NCBI GenBank assembly: GCA_041649995.1
Contig: JBAZMA010000008.1
Location: 1 to 64,000, forward strand
Source of the DNA: JBAZMA01 sp041649995
GTDB taxonomy: Bacteria; Omnitrophota; Gorgyraeia; Velamenicoccales; Velamenicoccaceae
Direction: 5' to 3'
Length of the DNA stretch: 64,000 bases
Shown here: one piece after another, positions 1 through 8,555 of the stretch
Layout: each line of letters opens with the position of its first letter
How positions within the stretch are numbered: the first letter of the stretch is position 1
Position numbers and translations under genes: made by a program
Notes under the pieces: model-generated
What the model was told of the DNA's origin: nothing
The model's input: the letters and a program-made list of their open reading frames with translations, nothing else
The model's database searches: none

Positions 1-224
1 TAGCCGTAGGCGGCGAACTAAGTTATAAGCCCCAAAGGGGCGGGTGCGAACTTAGAGCACTTTAATGTGTCATTCAAGCGATATCCCGCCGAAGGCGGGG
101 AACCCGGCACGTGCGATGAAAATTTCGTGAAATTTTCGAGCGTTTACGTGAACGGGTGCCAGTCAGCATAACTAAAGAGAGCCGGTAGCCGTAGGCGGCG
201 AACTAAGTTATAAGCCCCAAAGGG
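1..224. repeat. Intergenic direct repeat with embedded palindromes
   Basis: A 39-base segment at 1-39 recurs without change at 186-224, so the repeat period is 185 bases. Between the copies are a CCCGCC-gaa-GGCGGG hairpin (85-99) and a 9-base perfect inverted repeat around GT (118-137). The left copy is cut by the window edge, so the array may extend further. No reading frame here looks coding. The style (short palindromes inside direct repeats) resembles the element at 20868-21275, although the sequences differ. Confidence 0.75.
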
Positions 225-282
225 ATTAGAAGCTTTGTGAAGTGAGAATAAATTTTAACGAAGGATGAGGGTGGGGGGGATA

Positions 283-1884
283 ATGGCAAAATACATATTT
301 GTGACAGGGGGCGTGGTTTCCAGTCTGGGAAAAGGTATTGCCTGCGCCTCTATCGGGAAGATCCTGGAGGCCCGTGGATTCAAGATCAATCTGATCAAAT
401 GCGACCCTTACATCAATGTCGACCCCGGCACCATGAATCCTTTTCAGCACGGCGAGGTCTATGTTACGGATGATGGGGCTGAAACAGACCTTGACCTGGG
501 TCATTACGAGAGATATACGAACGCGAAATTGACGCGCAGCAACAATGTCACGACAGGCAAGATTTATTTTTCCGTGATCTCCAAGGAAAGAAGAGGGGAT
601 TACCTGGGAAAGACGGTTCAGGTTGTTCCCCACATCACCGATGAGATCAAGGCGTCGATCAAAAAGGTCGCAAGCATAGGGAATCCGGATATCGTCATCG
701 TGGAAATCGGAGGGACTGTCGGAGATATCGAAAGCCTTCCTTTTTTAGAGGCGATCCGTCAGTTGAAACAGGAAATGGGCGCGGGCAGCGCCATCAACAT
801 TCACCTGACGCTCGTGCCTTTTATTCGCTCGGCGCAGGAGATCAAGACCAAGCCCACGCAGCACAGCGTCGGAAAATTAAGGGAGATCGGGATCCAGGCC
901 GAGATCCTTTTGTGCCGGTCCGAAAAACCGATCGAGCAGGACGTCAAACAGAAGATCGCGCTGTTCTGTAACGTTTCCCAGGAGGCGGTCGTTGAGGCCC
1001 TGGATGTTGAGAGCATCTATGAAGTCCCCTTGATGTTTAAAAAAGACAAACTGGATGATCTGGTCCTGAATTTTCTCGGGTTGCGTTCCCGCAAGGGGGA
1101 TCTGAAGGGCTGGAGTGAGGGCGTGGTCGAAGTCCTTAAGAATCCGCGGCAGTCCTGTCGCATCGCAGTCGTGGGAAAATACATCACCCTTCAGGACGCC
1201 TACAAATCCATTTACGAAGCCCTGACGCACGCGGGGATCGCGAATAAGACTCGCGTGGAAGTCGTCAAGATCGATTCCGAAGACGTCAAAAGGCACAAGG
1301 CCAGTTCCCTGTTTTGCGGTATGGACGGCATCCTTGTTCCAGGTGGTTTTGGTTACAGGGGCATCGAAGGCAAGATCAACGCTATCCAATTCGCGCGCCA
1401 GGAAAAAGTCCCTTATTTCGGTATTTGCCTCGGCATGCAGACAGCTGTCATCGAATTCGCCAGGAATGTCTGCGGGTTGAAAGGGGCGAACTCAACGGAA
1501 TTTGACGCCGCAACGCCTCATCCCGTCATCAGCCTGCTGGAGGAACAGAAGGGTGTGAGCGATAAGGGCGCCAGCATGCGCCTGGGCGCCTACCCTTGCC
1601 GCCTGGATCGGGATTCCAACGCTTTAAAGGCGTATCGCCGCGCCCTGATCTCCGAGCGGCACAGGCATCGTTACGAGTTTAATCATCGGTTCAAAAAGAT
1701 CATGGAGAGGCACGGCCTGAGGGTTGCCGGCCTTTCTCCCGACGGCAGGCTTGTGGAAATTGTTGAACTGCGGGACCACCCCTGGTTTGTCGCCGTGCAG
1801 TTCCACCCCGAATTTAAATCCAAGCCTGACCGCGCGCATCCGTTGTTCCGGGAATTCATCGCCGCGGCCCTCAAAAACAGATAG
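283..1884 (+). CDS. pyrG: CTP synthase (glutamine-hydrolysing)
   Basis: Makes CTP from UTP, ATP and glutamine, the last step of pyrimidine nucleotide synthesis, in the cytoplasm. The N-terminal synthetase domain opens with KYIFVTGGVVSSLGKG, the family P-loop. The C-terminal class I glutamine amidotransferase domain has the nucleophile elbow FGICLGMQ with Cys382, and the His/Glu pair in VQFHPEF near the end. At 533 residues it has the usual full length. An in-frame ATG at 265 exists, but the ATG at 283 follows a G-rich ribosome-binding site and matches the family N-terminus. A small lipoprotein gene follows 9 bases downstream, so the two are probably co-transcribed. Identification is secure. 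Confidence 0.97.
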   Translation: MAKYIFVTGGVVSSLGKGIACASIGKILEARGFKINLIKCDPYINVDPGTMNPFQHGEVYVTDDGAETDLDLGHYERYTNAKLTRSNNVTTGKIYFSVISKERRGDYLGKTVQVVPHITDEIKASIKKVASIGNPDIVIVEIGGTVGDIESLPFLEAIRQLKQEMGAGSAINIHLTLVPFIRSAQEIKTKPTQHSVGKLREIGIQAEILLCRSEKPIEQDVKQKIALFCNVSQEAVVEALDVESIYEVPLMFKKDKLDDLVLNFLGLRSRKGDLKGWSEGVVEVLKNPRQSCRIAVVGKYITLQDAYKSIYEALTHAGIANKTRVEVVKIDSEDVKRHKASSLFCGMDGILVPGGFGYRGIEGKINAIQFARQEKVPYFGICLGMQTAVIEFARNVCGLKGANSTEFDAATPHPVISLLEEQKGVSDKGASMRLGAYPCRLDRDSNALKAYRRALISERHRHRYEFNHRFKKIMERHGLRVAGLSPDGRLVEIVELRDHPWFVAVQFHPEFKSKPDRAHPLFREFIAAALKNR

Positions 1885-1893
1885 GTTTATCCC

Positions 1894-2247
1894 ATGAAAA
1901 AGAAAACATTCGCCTGGTCCCTTGTCGTGCTGTTTTTCTGCGCCGGTTGCAGCCAGCCGTTGAGGACGCTGATGGAGCTGGGAGGGGAACAGAAGGCCCA
2001 GCAGGCGTATGTGCGCCAGAAACAGGCGCGTTTTGAGGCTTTGTTAAGGGACATCGAACGGCAACGGCTTTTACCCGGTTTACGCAAGGAACGGGTGGTG
2101 GCCAGATATGGCGAACCTGTCCTGACCGAAGGCGGAGTTTTTCTTTACCGCGACCCTGTGGATTTTGTCGGAGCGAAAAAGGTGTATCTGGAATTCAACG
2201 ACAGAGATCTTCTTGATTCTATAAAGGTGACCGGACATGAATCCTGA
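1894..2247 (+). CDS. Small putative lipoprotein, BamE/SmpA-like
   Basis: A 117-residue protein with a charged N-terminus, a hydrophobic stretch and a lipobox-like FCAGC (Cys19), suggesting lipid attachment after signal peptidase II cleavage. The -3 position is Cys, which is not ideal. The rest is charged and helical, followed by RYGEPVLTEGGVFLYRD and VYLEFNDRDLLDSIKV. This recalls the short alpha-beta fold of BamE/SmpA-like envelope proteins, but the match is by pattern only. It lies 9 bases after pyrG and overlaps the phosphorylase gene by 11 bases, so it is an operon member. Its function is unknown. Confidence 0.7.
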   Translation: MKKKTFAWSLVVLFFCAGCSQPLRTLMELGGEQKAQQAYVRQKQARFEALLRDIERQRLLPGLRKERVVARYGEPVLTEGGVFLYRDPVDFVGAKKVYLEFNDRDLLDSIKVTGHES

Positions 2248-4240
2248 CAGCCCCCTTGGCGGACTTGTTTCCATCAAAGATTATGAAAACCGGTACGCCG
2301 GCGATATTCACGATGATGTCTATTTCGGTTTTCCCGCGGCGCCTGTCGTCGAGGCCGAAAAGGCCCTGTTGTCGGGCGAACGAAAGACGATCGCCTATTT
2401 TTCCATGGAGTTCGGCCTCGGTACGAGCATTTACAATACCTTTTCCTCCGCCCGCGGGGTTTCTCAGCAGAACAAGATCAACGAGAACGAAGTTTTTTCC
2501 AACGAGCGCATCCCCGATTATCTGTTCTCCCTGAAATTCGATTCCCTCCTGGACCTGCCGATCTATAGCGGGGGCCTGGGCGTTCTGGCGGGGGATACGA
2601 TCAAGACGGCCGCGGACATGAAACTTCCCATGGCGGCCGTCGGTATTCTTTGGAGCAAAGGATATTTCCGGCAGAGGTTTTGGTTCAAATTCGGCCAGCT
2701 TCCCGAGGAGATCAAATGGGACCCCTGGACGTTTCCCGGCCTCATCCCTCTGGAACAGAAGATCAAGCTGGAATTGAAAAACAACGATATTACCCTGAGG
2801 CTATGGAAATATTATGTCTACAGCCGCAACCGCGACCATGTCGTTCCCCTGATCCTTCTGGATTCCAATGTCGAGGAGAACGATGAGGCGGGCCGGCGCC
2901 TGACCGACAAACTTTACCGCAGCGATGATGTTTCCGGCCGCATCCTCCAGCGTCTCATCCTGGGAATGGGCGGTATCCGCGCGCTGGAGGCCCTGAAATA
3001 TCCGGTCAAAATCCATCATTTGAATGAAGGCCACGCGGCGTTCGCTTTTATCCGCAAAGCCGCGGATGCCGGCGCGTTTGAACCCGAAGATTTAAAACAG
3101 AACTTCGCCTACACTTGCCACACCCCTGTTCCCGCCGGGCACGACCGTTTCAGCCTTTCCGAACTTGAGAATTATCTCAAGCCGCAGGACATGGCCCTGG
3201 TCAGGAAATACGGCCTGGAAGAACCGAAATCCCAGGTTGTCAACCTGACGGTGCTGGCGATGAATACCTCCAGCAGCATCAACGCGGTTTCCTGGAAGCA
3301 CGGGGAGGTCATGAAGAAGCAGTTCCCGGAATACGAAGACCGCATCAAGTCCATTACGAACGGCATTCATTTTCCCACATGGGTCTCAGGACCGGTCCTG
3401 TCTCTTTTGGATGACTATACCAGCCGGATCGGCGATTATCGCAACGACCCCGAACTGTTGAAAAACGTCCTTTCCCTTAAGGACGACCCGGATTTCCGCA
3501 GGCGTTTTTGGGAAGCCCATCAGGAGAATAAAAAGGCCCTGGCCGGCGTCCTTTCCCACTGGCAGTTGAACGCGAATATTCTGACGATCGCCTGGGCGCG
3601 GCGCATTGCCGCCTACAAGAGGCCGAGCCTTCTTCTTCAGGATGTCGGCCGCCTGATCGATATCGCTAAAAAAACCGGACCCTTGCAGGTCCTTCTGGCG
3701 GGCAAGGCCCATCCCAACGATAACCTGGCGTTTACCTATGTCAATGAGATCATGAACTTAATCGACAAAACGAATACCGAGGGCGGCCTTATCAAGATCA
3801 TCATGCTGGAGAATTACGATATCTATATCGCCAAGAAGCTGGTCTCCAGCGTGGACATCTGGCTCAACAACCCCTTGCCGCCTTATGAAGCTTCCGGAAC
3901 AAGCGGCATGAAGGCCATTGCCAACGGTGTCCTTCAGATGAGCACCCTTGATGGATGGGTGGTTGAAGCCAAAGACAGCGGGATCGGCCGCTTTTTCGGT
4001 TACCAGGACCAGGGCCAGGGCTATACCGATGGCCTGGTTTTGAGGCTGGAGGAGGACTCCAAGGCGTTATACGCGGCCTTGGAAGAAATGGCCCGCCTTT
4101 ATTATCAGACAAACAAGCTGCCGGAGGCGGAGTTGGGTTCTTCCTGGATTGATATGATGATCCATTGCCTTGCTGAAACCGCCCGTTTCAACACATCCCG
4201 CATGCTCAATGAATACAGGACCAAGGTTTGGGAGTGTTGA
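2237..4240 (+). CDS. glgP: Alpha-glucan phosphorylase (GT35, short type)
   Basis: Releases glucose-1-phosphate from alpha-1,4-glucans by phosphorolysis, using pyridoxal phosphate. The signature EASGTSGMKAIANG carries the PLP lysine (Lys559), and HHLNEGHAAF and SITNGIH are typical of the short alpha-glucan phosphorylase group. At 667 residues it is shorter than E. coli GlgP (about 800), as expected for that group. The start at 2237 has AAAGGTGA 7 bases upstream and overlaps the lipoprotein gene by 11 bases. It is the phosphorylase partner for the debranching enzymes at 27659 and 37843 and competes for maltodextrin with TreY and TreZ. The family call is firm; the exact physiological substrate is not shown. 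Confidence 0.93.
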   Translation: MNPDSPLGGLVSIKDYENRYAGDIHDDVYFGFPAAPVVEAEKALLSGERKTIAYFSMEFGLGTSIYNTFSSARGVSQQNKINENEVFSNERIPDYLFSLKFDSLLDLPIYSGGLGVLAGDTIKTAADMKLPMAAVGILWSKGYFRQRFWFKFGQLPEEIKWDPWTFPGLIPLEQKIKLELKNNDITLRLWKYYVYSRNRDHVVPLILLDSNVEENDEAGRRLTDKLYRSDDVSGRILQRLILGMGGIRALEALKYPVKIHHLNEGHAAFAFIRKAADAGAFEPEDLKQNFAYTCHTPVPAGHDRFSLSELENYLKPQDMALVRKYGLEEPKSQVVNLTVLAMNTSSSINAVSWKHGEVMKKQFPEYEDRIKSITNGIHFPTWVSGPVLSLLDDYTSRIGDYRNDPELLKNVLSLKDDPDFRRRFWEAHQENKKALAGVLSHWQLNANILTIAWARRIAAYKRPSLLLQDVGRLIDIAKKTGPLQVLLAGKAHPNDNLAFTYVNEIMNLIDKTNTEGGLIKIIMLENYDIYIAKKLVSSVDIWLNNPLPPYEASGTSGMKAIANGVLQMSTLDGWVVEAKDSGIGRFFGYQDQGQGYTDGLVLRLEEDSKALYAALEEMARLYYQTNKLPEAELGSSWIDMMIHCLAETARFNTSRMLNEYRTKVWEC

Positions 4241-4268
4241 ATCTCCGGCGGCTCGTTCTTTTTGCTAT

Positions 4269-4297
4269 TTGCTGCCGCGGGAAAATTGTGATACGAT
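4269..4297 (+). promoter_or_regulatory. Sigma-70-type promoter before the PEBP gene
   Basis: TTGCTG (4269-4274), a 17-base spacer and TACGAT (4292-4297) fit a housekeeping promoter. Transcription would begin near 4304, ahead of the start codon at 4321. Confidence 0.45.
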
Positions 4298-4320
4298 AAC
4301 ATCAAGTCAGAGAAGATGAT

Positions 4321-4911
4321 ATGAATGTTCATTTCTTTTTTTCGGAACAGAAAATTTTAACTCTTAGGAACCCGGCAAGCAAGGAAGTTTCCTGTTCTGT
4401 TTTCCTGTTGCTGGTTTTTCTGCAGTTTTTCCTGATAGGAGGACAAGCCATGGCCCTGGAATTCAGAAGTTCCTCATTTTCCCATGAATCGTCTATCCCC
4501 TCGAATTTTACCTGTGAAGGCAGCGATATTTCTCCCCAGTTGAGCTGGGGCGGCGCCCCCGAAGGGACAAAGAGTTTCGCGTTGATTGCCGATGATCCCG
4601 ACGCGCCGGCGAAAACCTGGACCCATTGGGTGATTTACAATATCCCGCAGGACAGCACCGGACTGCCGCAGGATTTTCCCCATGACCCGGCTTTGCCGGA
4701 TGGGATCCGACAGGGAATCAATGACAGCGGCGAGACCGGTTATGGAGGGCCATGCCCGCCTCCGGGAAAGCCCCACCGTTATTATTTCAGGCTTTACGCT
4801 CTGGATTCCCTGCTGGAGCTTGAAAAAAACGCGACCAAAGATCAGCTTCTGCGTGCTATGAAAGGCCATATCCTGGAAGAGGCTGTTCTGATGGGAACGT
4901 ATAAAAGATGA
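4321..4911 (+). CDS. PEBP-like protein (YbhB/YbcL family)
   Basis: A phosphatidylethanolamine-binding-protein fold, called Raf kinase inhibitor-like in bacteria. Visible family motifs are DISPQLSW, ADDPDAPAKTWTHWVIYNIP and GYGGPCPPPGKPHRYYFRLYALD, which line the ligand pocket. The biochemical role in bacteria is unclear. From 4321 the protein has 196 residues and a hydrophobic N-terminus ending in a possible cleavage site near GQAMA, so it would be exported like YbcL. From the internal ATG at 4450 it would be a 153-residue cytoplasmic form of standard length, and that ATG has its own strong ribosome-binding site. Both forms may be made. The family call is firm and the start is open. Confidence 0.88.
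   Translation: MNVHFFFSEQKILTLRNPASKEVSCSVFLLLVFLQFFLIGGQAMALEFRSSSFSHESSIPSNFTCEGSDISPQLSWGGAPEGTKSFALIADDPDAPAKTWTHWVIYNIPQDSTGLPQDFPHDPALPDGIRQGINDSGETGYGGPCPPPGKPHRYYFRLYALDSLLELEKNATKDQLLRAMKGHILEEAVLMGTYKR
4437..4452 (+). promoter_or_regulatory. Internal ribosome-binding site AGGAGG before an in-frame ATG
   Basis: AGGAGG at 4437-4442 stands 7 bases before ATG 4450, inside the reading frame that starts at 4321. It is a better site than the one at the upstream start and would yield a form without the signal sequence. Confidence 0.5.
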
Positions 4912-4976
4912 TTTCATTACGGCTGAAAACAAGGGGAAAGGATCCGGCATCCGGATTTTAAAAAAAGGGGGTAGTG

Positions 4977-5342
4977 ATGGGGTTTTTTCTGCTGCTTGTC
5001 AGTCTGTTTTTTATCATTGCGGGGGTTCTGCTGATCCTGACCCCGAAAAAAGTCATCAAGGCGGTCTTGAAGATGCTGGATAAGCCCGGAGACAGAAGGC
5101 TTCTGGGCCTTGTGCCGTTGATTGTCGGTATTATGCTGTTATTCGCCGCCAGCCGCAGCGCTGTCGGTTGGCTGATCGTCCTTTTGGGCCTCGCCGGGAT
5201 TGCCAAGGCCGTCTATATCTTCTTGACGCCTATGGCCAAGATCAAGGCGTTGCGCTGGTTTTCCCTGACGGACAATGCTTACAGGGTCAACGGAATTATT
5301 ATCCTGGTTCTGGGAGTGATTGTTTTTATTTCAAGAATATAA
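4977..5342 (+). CDS. Small integral membrane protein, unknown
   Basis: A 121-residue protein with four hydrophobic segments: roughly residues 2-20, 45-60, 63-80 and 102-119. A basic loop after the first segment contains KKVIKAVLKMLDKPGDRR. I do not recognise the family. A GTG at 4974 is in frame, but the ATG at 4977 lies 5 bases after a run of G and is the better start. It stands alone between the PEBP gene and a strong terminator. Confidence 0.7.
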   Translation: MGFFLLLVSLFFIIAGVLLILTPKKVIKAVLKMLDKPGDRRLLGLVPLIVGIMLLFAASRSAVGWLIVLLGLAGIAKAVYIFLTPMAKIKALRWFSLTDNAYRVNGIIILVLGVIVFISRI

Positions 5343-5355
5343 TCCTGTTTTGAAG

Positions 5356-5402
5356 AAAAGGCCGGAAGCGAGCCCCTCAAGGCGCGTGACCCGGCCTTTT
5401 TT
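5356..5402 (+). terminator. Rho-independent terminator
   Basis: AAAAGGCCGG (5356-5365) pairs with CCGGCCTTTT (5391-5400) across a 25-base loop, followed by further T. It closes the unit ending with the membrane protein at 5342. Confidence 0.8.
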
Positions 5403-5433
5403 CTAAAATTCAAACTTCAAAAAGGGGGCGGCG

Positions 5434-5823
5434 TTGAAGACCCTTTGGATCCTGGCGGCTTTCGGATTTTTGCTGTTATCCTCCCGGGCTTCTTCCATTG
5501 AAGAATACCGTACGGACGCAGAGGCGGCAGCGGCCTATAATGTTACGCGCAAACATAAGGTTGTGGATGGTCATGTCTTTTACGTGGAGGAGGACCGCCC
5601 CATCGAAAAAGTGGCCGGGCTTTACAGGCCCATGGATATGGATTCTTATATCGCCTTGAAGTTCAGCAAACTGCAGGCGCAGATCGATGAATTACGCAAG
5701 GAGACAAAAGCAAACGTCGACGATATCAAGGCGCAGATCGACGATCTTTCCAGGAAGATAGACCAGGTTTCCAGGCGGCAGGCGGCAAGCCCTCCGGCGG
5801 CCGCCAATACGACGAGGCCGTAA
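5434..5823 (+). CDS. Secreted short coiled-coil protein, unknown
   Basis: A 129-residue protein with a signal peptide (KTLWILAAFGFLLLSSRAS), a short globular part around YNVTRKHKVVDGHVFYVEED, then a heptad-like coiled coil (about residues 75-112) and an Ala/Pro tail. The TTG start at 5434 follows a GGGGG-containing ribosome-binding site. The longer coiled-coil gene begins 29 bases downstream, so the two are probably an operon acting together in the periplasm or at the envelope. No family is recognised. Confidence 0.7.
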   Translation: MKTLWILAAFGFLLLSSRASSIEEYRTDAEAAAAYNVTRKHKVVDGHVFYVEEDRPIEKVAGLYRPMDMDSYIALKFSKLQAQIDELRKETKANVDDIKAQIDDLSRKIDQVSRRQAASPPAAANTTRP

Positions 5824-5852
5824 GTTCCTGAAGGAATTTGAAAAGAGGAAGA

Positions 5853-6974
5853 ATGAGAAGAACATTGTCCCTATTTTTGACGCTGGTCTTTTTGCTGGGA
5901 TACGGCTTGCCGGTTCTGGCCCAGAGCTCGGAATACGGAAAAGAATCGTTCGGCGAATTCGATCAGGCTTTGGGGAAGTTGCGCAGGGAGCGCGACAAGC
6001 TTCTTAGAGAGGTTGAAACGCTTAAAGAAGAGAGGGAGAACCTGTCGGAACAATTGAGGCTGCGGATCGAGGAAGCGGAATCCAGGGCGGACAGGCTCCA
6101 GGGAGACCTTGACGACGCGCGCCTGAGAATGGAGATGCTTGATGCCGAGAAAGCCGATATCCTCGACCGTCTCAAGGACGCGGAGTTGAAGCTTTCGCGT
6201 TACGATGACGTGATGTCCTCCAGAGACAGCGTTTTGATGGAGGCCAAAGAAGAAAACAGGAGCCTTAAAAAAAGCCTCGCCGATGTGGAAACCGTGCTCC
6301 AGCGTTCCTCGGAAATGATCCAGAAACTCAAAAGGGAGAAGGAGGGCCTGGCATCCGAGCTGGAAATCGTCAAAACCAGGCTTAAGGAATATTATTTCGG
6401 GCAGGAAAGCGAACTGGCCGATATCAAGAGGGAGAGGGGAAATCTTCTGGAACGGATCAACACTGTTTCCGCAAAGCTCAAGACCGAGGAAGCCCGGGGG
6501 CAGGAGTCTCTTTCGGAGAACAGGGAGCTTCGCAAAAAGCTCAGGCTCGAAACGGAGAAATCCCTGGAGCGGGAGTCTGTGCTCAAAAAGGAAAAAGACC
6601 TCGCGCTTTCCGCTCGCGACAACGCCCTGAATGAGGCCAAAAAGGCCCGCGAGGAATCCGTGAAAGCCGCCAAAGAACATCAAAGGGCGGTGGCGGACCT
6701 GGAGAATAAGAACCGGGTCCAGGAACGCATGCTGGGCCTGGCGAACGAAAAGCTTCAGTCTTATGAAGAACGCCTGGCCAGCGCAAAATCCGCGCCTGCC
6801 GCCCTCCCGGCAGAAACATCCAATCTCAGGGAAGAAACCCTGACAGGGGAGATCCTGGGCCTGCGGCGGGAATTGGCCGAACGCGATAAGCGGATCGATT
6901 CCCTGAAGGCGGAATTGAACAGGGTCGCCGAGTCCTACCAGAATTGCCTGCGTTCGCGCGGGGAGAAGAATTGA
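5853..6974 (+). CDS. Secreted long coiled-coil protein
   Basis: A 373-residue protein with a signal peptide (LSLFLTLVFLLGYGLPVLAQ) followed by almost continuous coiled coil from about residue 35 to the end, rich in Glu, Lys, Arg and Leu, with a short Ala/Pro break near residue 310. The ATG at 5853 follows AAGAGGAAG, so it is preferred to the in-frame TTG at 5838. Such proteins often act as periplasmic spacers or scaffolds, but nothing here identifies a partner other than the upstream coiled-coil gene. Function is unknown. Confidence 0.75.
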   Translation: MRRTLSLFLTLVFLLGYGLPVLAQSSEYGKESFGEFDQALGKLRRERDKLLREVETLKEERENLSEQLRLRIEEAESRADRLQGDLDDARLRMEMLDAEKADILDRLKDAELKLSRYDDVMSSRDSVLMEAKEENRSLKKSLADVETVLQRSSEMIQKLKREKEGLASELEIVKTRLKEYYFGQESELADIKRERGNLLERINTVSAKLKTEEARGQESLSENRELRKKLRLETEKSLERESVLKKEKDLALSARDNALNEAKKAREESVKAAKEHQRAVADLENKNRVQERMLGLANEKLQSYEERLASAKSAPAALPAETSNLREETLTGEILGLRRELAERDKRIDSLKAELNRVAESYQNCLRSRGEKN

Positions 6975-7081
6975 AACGCCTTTTCCACGGTCCTCTTTTT
7001 TGTTTTTCCTGACCGCCTGAAATCCTTAAATGTCGCCGGAAAATGGGTTTAATTTTGTTTCTATTTCGAGCCGTTATCTGG

Positions 7082-7094
7082 TATAATCTTACCT
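7082..7094 (+). promoter_or_regulatory. TATAAT promoter giving a leaderless transcript
   Basis: A perfect TATAAT at 7082-7087 ends 7 bases before the ATG at 7095. Transcription would therefore begin at or next to the start codon. No Shine-Dalgarno sequence and no clear -35 box are present. Confidence 0.6.
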
Positions 7095-8555
7095 ATGGTT
7101 TTTGTCAATCCCCGTTCCACGAAATTCGGAATTTTCGATAAATATGTGCCTCTGAGCGTTCCTATCGGCGTAGGGAGCCTGGCCGGTTATCTGCGCAAAC
7201 AGGGTGAGCCCGTCCTGGTCCTGGACGAACATGTCGTTTGCATCACCCCTGAATTGCTCAAAGGGCTGAAATTTCCCCCGGGTCAGACGCCTGTCTTCGG
7301 AATTTCCACATTAACAGCCTGCGCGAAAAGAAGTTATGAAATCGCCCGCCTGATCAAACAAACGCTTCCCGGAGCGCTCGTTATCCTGGGCGGTATCCAT
7401 CCGACCGTCCTGCCGGAAGAAGTCCTCGGGAATAAGGATGTTGATTTTCTTTTTCGCGGAGAAGCCGAAGAGATCCTCCTGGAGTTCCTGCGGCGCCTTT
7501 CTTCGGGGCGTGATGTCCGTTCGATCCCGGGCCTCTCCTATCGCAAAAACGGCGAAATCGCGCACAATCCGGCCGCGGCCCTGCCTGATTTGAGCGCCAT
7601 GCCGGCTTTTCCTTATGATATGTTTGAAAATTCTCAGGACCGTTACAGCTTTGGATTTATCGCCAGTTCCCGCGGCTGCCCGTACGACTGTATTTTTTGC
7701 AGTCAGCGCGTGATCTCCGGCCAGAAATACCGGTACAAACCTTCCCCTGTCGTGCTTGAGGAGATCGAACAGCTGGTTTTGAAGTACGGCCAGTCCCATA
7801 TCAATTTCGTCGACGATAATTTTACGGCCAATAAGAAAAGGGTCGTTGAGCTCTGCGAAGGCATCCTGCAAAGGGGATTTCACCGCCGCGTGACTTTTGA
7901 CTGTCAGACGCGCGCGGACGCCGTGGATGACGAAATTCTCTCGCTCTTGAAAAAATCGGGTTTCCGCCTGATCAATTTCGGCTTCGAAACCGCTTCCGAA
8001 CGGCTCATGAAGATCCTCAACAAAAGGGAAACGGTCCAGGAGAACAGGGACGCGGTGGCGCTGGCCAAGAAACACGGATTCGGTGTCTCCGGAACGTTCA
8101 TTTTCGGCCTCCCCACGGAAACGCGGCGGGAGCGGTGGCAGGCGTATGAGATGGCCACGGAAATGGACCTGGATTATGTCCGTTTTAATAATGCCACGCC
8201 TTATCCCGGGACCCGCCTTTATGAAATCGCCAGGGAAGAGGGGAGGCTTTTTGTCGCCCCGGACTGGTCGAATCTCAACGCCTGCGGTTCCCTGGTCCAC
8301 GACAGGTCTATTGAGTCCCGGCTTCCCTATGTCCCGGAAGGAAGCGACGAAAAGACCTTGCGCAAAGACGTCGTTCGCGCCAACCTGTACTTTTCTCTGC
8401 GTCCTAAACGCGTTTTGCGTCTGTTGCTCAAAAGGGTCGGCCCGGCGGGATGGTTTTATCTGCCTCCCCGCTGGTACTGCAGGCCTCAGGAGTGGTGGGG
8501 ACTCCTGAAATTGGGAACAAGCCTTTTCACGACATTTTTAAGGAGCATGTTTTGA
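7095..8555 (+). CDS. B12-binding-domain radical SAM protein
   Basis: An N-terminal cobalamin-binding-like Rossmann domain (about residues 1-150, with GISTLTACAKRSYEIARLIK and ILGGIHPTVLPEE) is followed by a radical SAM TIM barrel with the cluster motif Cys195-x3-Cys199-x2-Cys202 in GCPYDCIFC. The 486 residues match the B12-radical SAM class that includes methyltransferases and ring-forming enzymes; the substrate cannot be read from sequence. It is the first gene of an eleven-gene overlapping operon. Its stop overlaps the next start (TGATG), which couples translation. Given its neighbours it probably modifies a lipid or sugar precursor, which is an inference. Confidence 0.9.
   Translation: MVFVNPRSTKFGIFDKYVPLSVPIGVGSLAGYLRKQGEPVLVLDEHVVCITPELLKGLKFPPGQTPVFGISTLTACAKRSYEIARLIKQTLPGALVILGGIHPTVLPEEVLGNKDVDFLFRGEAEEILLEFLRRLSSGRDVRSIPGLSYRKNGEIAHNPAAALPDLSAMPAFPYDMFENSQDRYSFGFIASSRGCPYDCIFCSQRVISGQKYRYKPSPVVLEEIEQLVLKYGQSHINFVDDNFTANKKRVVELCEGILQRGFHRRVTFDCQTRADAVDDEILSLLKKSGFRLINFGFETASERLMKILNKRETVQENRDAVALAKKHGFGVSGTFIFGLPTETRRERWQAYEMATEMDLDYVRFNNATPYPGTRLYEIAREEGRLFVAPDWSNLNACGSLVHDRSIESRLPYVPEGSDEKTLRKDVVRANLYFSLRPKRVLRLLLKRVGPAGWFYLPPRWYCRPQEWWGLLKLGTSLFTTFLRSMF

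Noticed and set aside
226..633. Minus-strand open frame of 135 codons across the pyrG start
   Set aside because: It lies opposite a secure CTP synthase gene and resembles no protein; it is a shadow of that gene.
5871..6683. Minus-strand open frame of 270 codons opposite the coiled-coil gene
   Set aside because: The plus strand carries a signal peptide and heptad repeats with a ribosome-binding site. The minus frame is Phe/Leu/Gln-rich complement text.
7311..8300. Minus-strand open frame of 329 codons opposite the B12-radical SAM gene
   Set aside because: The plus strand has a full radical SAM protein with cluster cysteines. The minus frame has no recognisable motif.
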